64,000 nucleotides of DNA from Lysobacter concretionis Ko07 = DSM 16239. Its GTDB lineage: Bacteria > Pseudomonadota > Gammaproteobacteria > Xanthomonadales > Xanthomonadaceae. This document shows positions 62,421 to 64,000 of this stretch, in pieces. Location of the stretch: assembly GCF_000768345.1 (NCBI RefSeq), contig NZ_AVPS01000010.1, forward strand, positions 57,567 to 121,566. The letters are read 5' to 3'. How positions within the stretch are numbered: position 1 is the stretch's first letter; each line of letters opens with the position of its first letter. A program made the position numbers and the translations under genes. The notes under the pieces were generated by a model that ran no database searches, was not told where the DNA came from, and saw only the letters and a program-made list of their open reading frames with translations.

Positions 62421-63050
62421 TCAGTCGTGTGTAAAGCAGGCGCGATAGGCGCGCACGGCAAGTGCCGGGTCGGGTGCATCGAACACGCCGCTGATCACTG
62501 CGAGCAGGTCGGCGCCGGCCTGCGCCAACAGCCACCCATTGTCCGGCGTGATGCCCCCAATGGCCACCCGCGGCACGCCAAGCCGGGCGGCATCGCGCAA
62601 CACCTGTGGCGATGCGGCCCGGGCGTGCGGCTTGGTCGGCGATACGAAAAACGCGCCGAACGCGACATAGCTGGCACCGGCCGCCACCGCACGCTCCGCC
62701 CGCTCGAGGTTGCCGTAACAGGAAGCTCCCAGGATCGCACCGGGGCCCAGCGCTGTACGCGCCGCGGCAAGCTCGCCATCGTCCTCGCCCATGTGCGCGC
62801 CATCGGCCTTCAGTGCCGCCGCCAGACGCCAGTCGTCGTTGATGATCAGCGGCACCCCGTATTGGGCGCACAAAGGTTGCAATGCAGCGGCCTGTTCACG
62901 GCGCAAGGCCGCATCGCCCGGCTTGTTGCGGTATTGCAGCCATGCCGCGCCGGCCTGCAATACCGGCGCGACCCTCGCCAGCAGACGTGCAGTGTCGGAT
63001 TCATCGGGCGTGATCGCGTACAGCCCCTGTCGGGGCCAAGTCTTGTTCAT
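62421..63050 (-). CDS. thiE: Thiamine-phosphate synthase
   Basis: The 209-residue TIM-barrel enzyme couples HMP-PP with the thiazole phosphate to give thiamine phosphate. It has LYAITPDE at the N-terminus, WLQYRNK near residue 37, [20 protein letters not shown] with the substrate-binding Asp-Asp, and [10 protein letters not shown] near residue 128. The start at 63050 gives MNKTWPRQG. It uses the product of ThiC (35885-37771) but shows no riboswitch upstream. It is divergent from rubredoxin, 84 bases apart. Confidence 0.95.
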   Translation of the reverse strand: MNKTWPRQGLYAITPDESDTARLLARVAPVLQAGAAWLQYRNKPGDAALRREQAAALQPLCAQYGVPLIINDDWRLAAALKADGAHMGEDDGELAAARTALGPGAILGASCYGNLERAERAVAAGASYVAFGAFFVSPTKPHARAASPQVLRDAARLGVPRVAIGGITPDNGWLLAQAGADLLAVISGVFDAPDPALAVRAYRACFTHD

Positions 63051-63134
63051 GTGGGCGCTTTCACCTGTGGGGGCGGGGTGGGACAATCCGGAGTCATTCC
63101 GGCAACCCATTATCCGTCCATGCCCCGTAACGAC

Positions 63135-63326
63135 ATGTCCCAGAGCACCACCACCGTCGAGTACCGTAGCTGGATGTGTGTCGTTTGCGGCTTCATCTAT
63201 GACGAAGCGGCGGGCTTGCCGGAAGAAGGCATCGCGCCCGGGACGCGCTGGCAGGATGTTCCCGACACCTGGACCTGCCCCGACTGCGGTGTGACCAAGG
63301 ACGACTTCGAGATGATGGAGCTCTGA
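63135..63326 (+). CDS. Rubredoxin
   Basis: The 63-residue protein has the two iron-binding Cys knuckles CVVCG (Cys15, Cys18) and CPDCG (Cys48, Cys51), with the expected Tyr/Trp core residues. It is a small electron carrier; partners in this organism are unknown, although alkane hydroxylases or oxidases are typical. The ATG at 63120 would add five residues; neither start has a clear ribosome-binding site. Rubredoxin beside thiE-hemL is a recurrent arrangement. Confidence 0.96.
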   Translation: MSQSTTTVEYRSWMCVVCGFIYDEAAGLPEEGIAPGTRWQDVPDTWTCPDCGVTKDDFEMMEL

Positions 63327-63332
63327 GGCGGG

Positions 63333-63791
63333 CTATCGTGTCGTCGGGATCGCGGGGCCGAAATGCAGTTCCGCGCCATCTTCCAGGCCCAGCTTCGACG
63401 CCTGTCCGGCATTAAGCTCTAGAACGAACCGCGCCGCGGCTCCGCTGGGATAGGGAGGGCAGCGGTCGCCGGCTGAGCACGGCGGTACATCGCGTTGCTG
63501 CGAGACCAGTCGGCGCTCGTTGTCGAAGTACAGGATGTCCAGCGGGATCCGGGTGTTCTTCATCCAGTACGCCTGCGGCTCCTCGCGTTCGTGGATGAAC
63601 AGCATCCCGTGGTCCTCGGCGATCCCGTCACGGAACATCAGTCCCTGCGCCCGCTTGGCGTTGTCGTCCGCCACTTCGACCGCATAGCGTGCGCCGCCCA
63701 GTTCAACCCACAGGCCGTTGCCGGACGCGCAGCCGGCCAGCAACAAGCCACAGGCCAGCGCCATTCCACTTGCCACTCGATTCGCCCGCAC
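63333..63791 (-). CDS. DUF192 family lipoprotein
   Basis: The 152-residue product has a lipobox (LLAGC, Cys21), then a complete DUF192 domain: EVADDNAKRAQGLMFRD, a WMKNTRIPLDILYFD motif near residue 76, and a C-terminal strand ending ELHFGP. DUF192 proteins are small beta-barrel domains of uncertain role, often surface-exposed or periplasmic. It converges on rubredoxin (6-base gap). The remaining 209 bases to the window edge show no gene. Confidence 0.9.
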   Translation of the reverse strand: MRANRVASGMALACGLLLAGCASGNGLWVELGGARYAVEVADDNAKRAQGLMFRDGIAEDHGMLFIHEREEPQAYWMKNTRIPLDILYFDNERRLVSQQRDVPPCSAGDRCPPYPSGAAARFVLELNAGQASKLGLEDGAELHFGPAIPTTR

Positions 63792-64000
63792 CGTTGTCCG
63801 CTCCCTACAGGTTGTATCCGGCGACCTTCGAGCAGCAGGAGCAGCCCGTCAAGTGACGGCTATTTCACCCTCCCGGGGATATATTTCGCATCTACCCCTT
63901 CCCAGCGTCGCGGAAGGTGTGCACAATGCGCGGCCCGCCGGGGTGTCGGCACGAGGTTCGGCGGGGTGGTGGGACGGATCGGCATCGGGTGTTGACGTTG

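Noticed and set aside
63792..64000. Possible gene start at the right edge
   Set aside because: The last 209 bases contain no frame with a supported start; any gene would lie beyond the window.

Overview
The window looks like a chromosomal segment of a high-GC gammaproteobacterium of the Lysobacter/Luteimonas/Xanthomonas group (Lysobacterales). The reasons are the gene content (HppA with PPi-dependent PFK, an ECF-like sigma factor beside a TPR protein kinase, YceI, a pirin, TolC next to pcm), very GC-rich codon use, and intergenic REP palindromes of the GTAGGAGCGAC type. No rRNA, tRNA, CRISPR array, phage or transposase gene was seen. This placement is inferred from gene content, not from a search.

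Layout. 1-2906: dsbD (running off the left edge, with a duplicated periplasmic domain) behind cutA. 3131-9247: four exported proteins of unknown function, then an ECF-like sigma factor converging on a Ser/Thr kinase with TPRs. 9699-11932: a sigma32-type promoter, groES, groEL and an intrinsic terminator. 12532-16868: a secreted subtilase and glnE. 17059-20367: ELM1-like protein, RutE-type nitroreductase, YceI, pirin and a small zinc-finger protein. 20378-25821: cell-envelope genes (GT4 glycosyltransferase, O-antigen-ligase-like polymerase, LpxL-like acyltransferase, waaA). 25775-33457: tolC, pcm and a TetR/membrane-fusion/RND efflux set. 33892-37771: a lipoprotein, thrB, and a TPP riboswitch in front of thiC. 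37980-44339: a CadC-like membrane regulator, an AraC regulator and a TonB-dependent receptor. 44586-51535: pyrophosphate metabolism (ppa, hppA, pfp) with a porin and a small exported protein between. 51672-54342: adk-mpl-LON-domain gene. 54422-60966: DedA/PAP2-like membrane protein, small kinase, SDR, glyoxalase, voltage-gated-type channel and an ornithine-type aminotransferase. 61103-63791: hemL, thiE, rubredoxin and a DUF192 lipoprotein.

How the genes may work together. Three separate enzymes here consume or exploit PPi: soluble pyrophosphatase, membrane pyrophosphatase of the K+-independent type, and PPi-linked phosphofructokinase. This points to a PPi-economising energy metabolism. The RND pump has its own repressor and lies near a TolC-type channel. 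The envelope genes fit late LPS assembly.

The least ordinary material is mostly non-coding or structural. It includes an inverted pair of palindromic elements with a shared core and unrelated arms (33514-33772), a three-unit REP array (48931-49261), a REP-like inverted pair inside the dsbD reading frame (1363-1524), orphan intrinsic terminators suggesting small RNAs (near 9624 and 12363), and a DedA/PAP2 fusion whose PAP2 catalytic residues are replaced.
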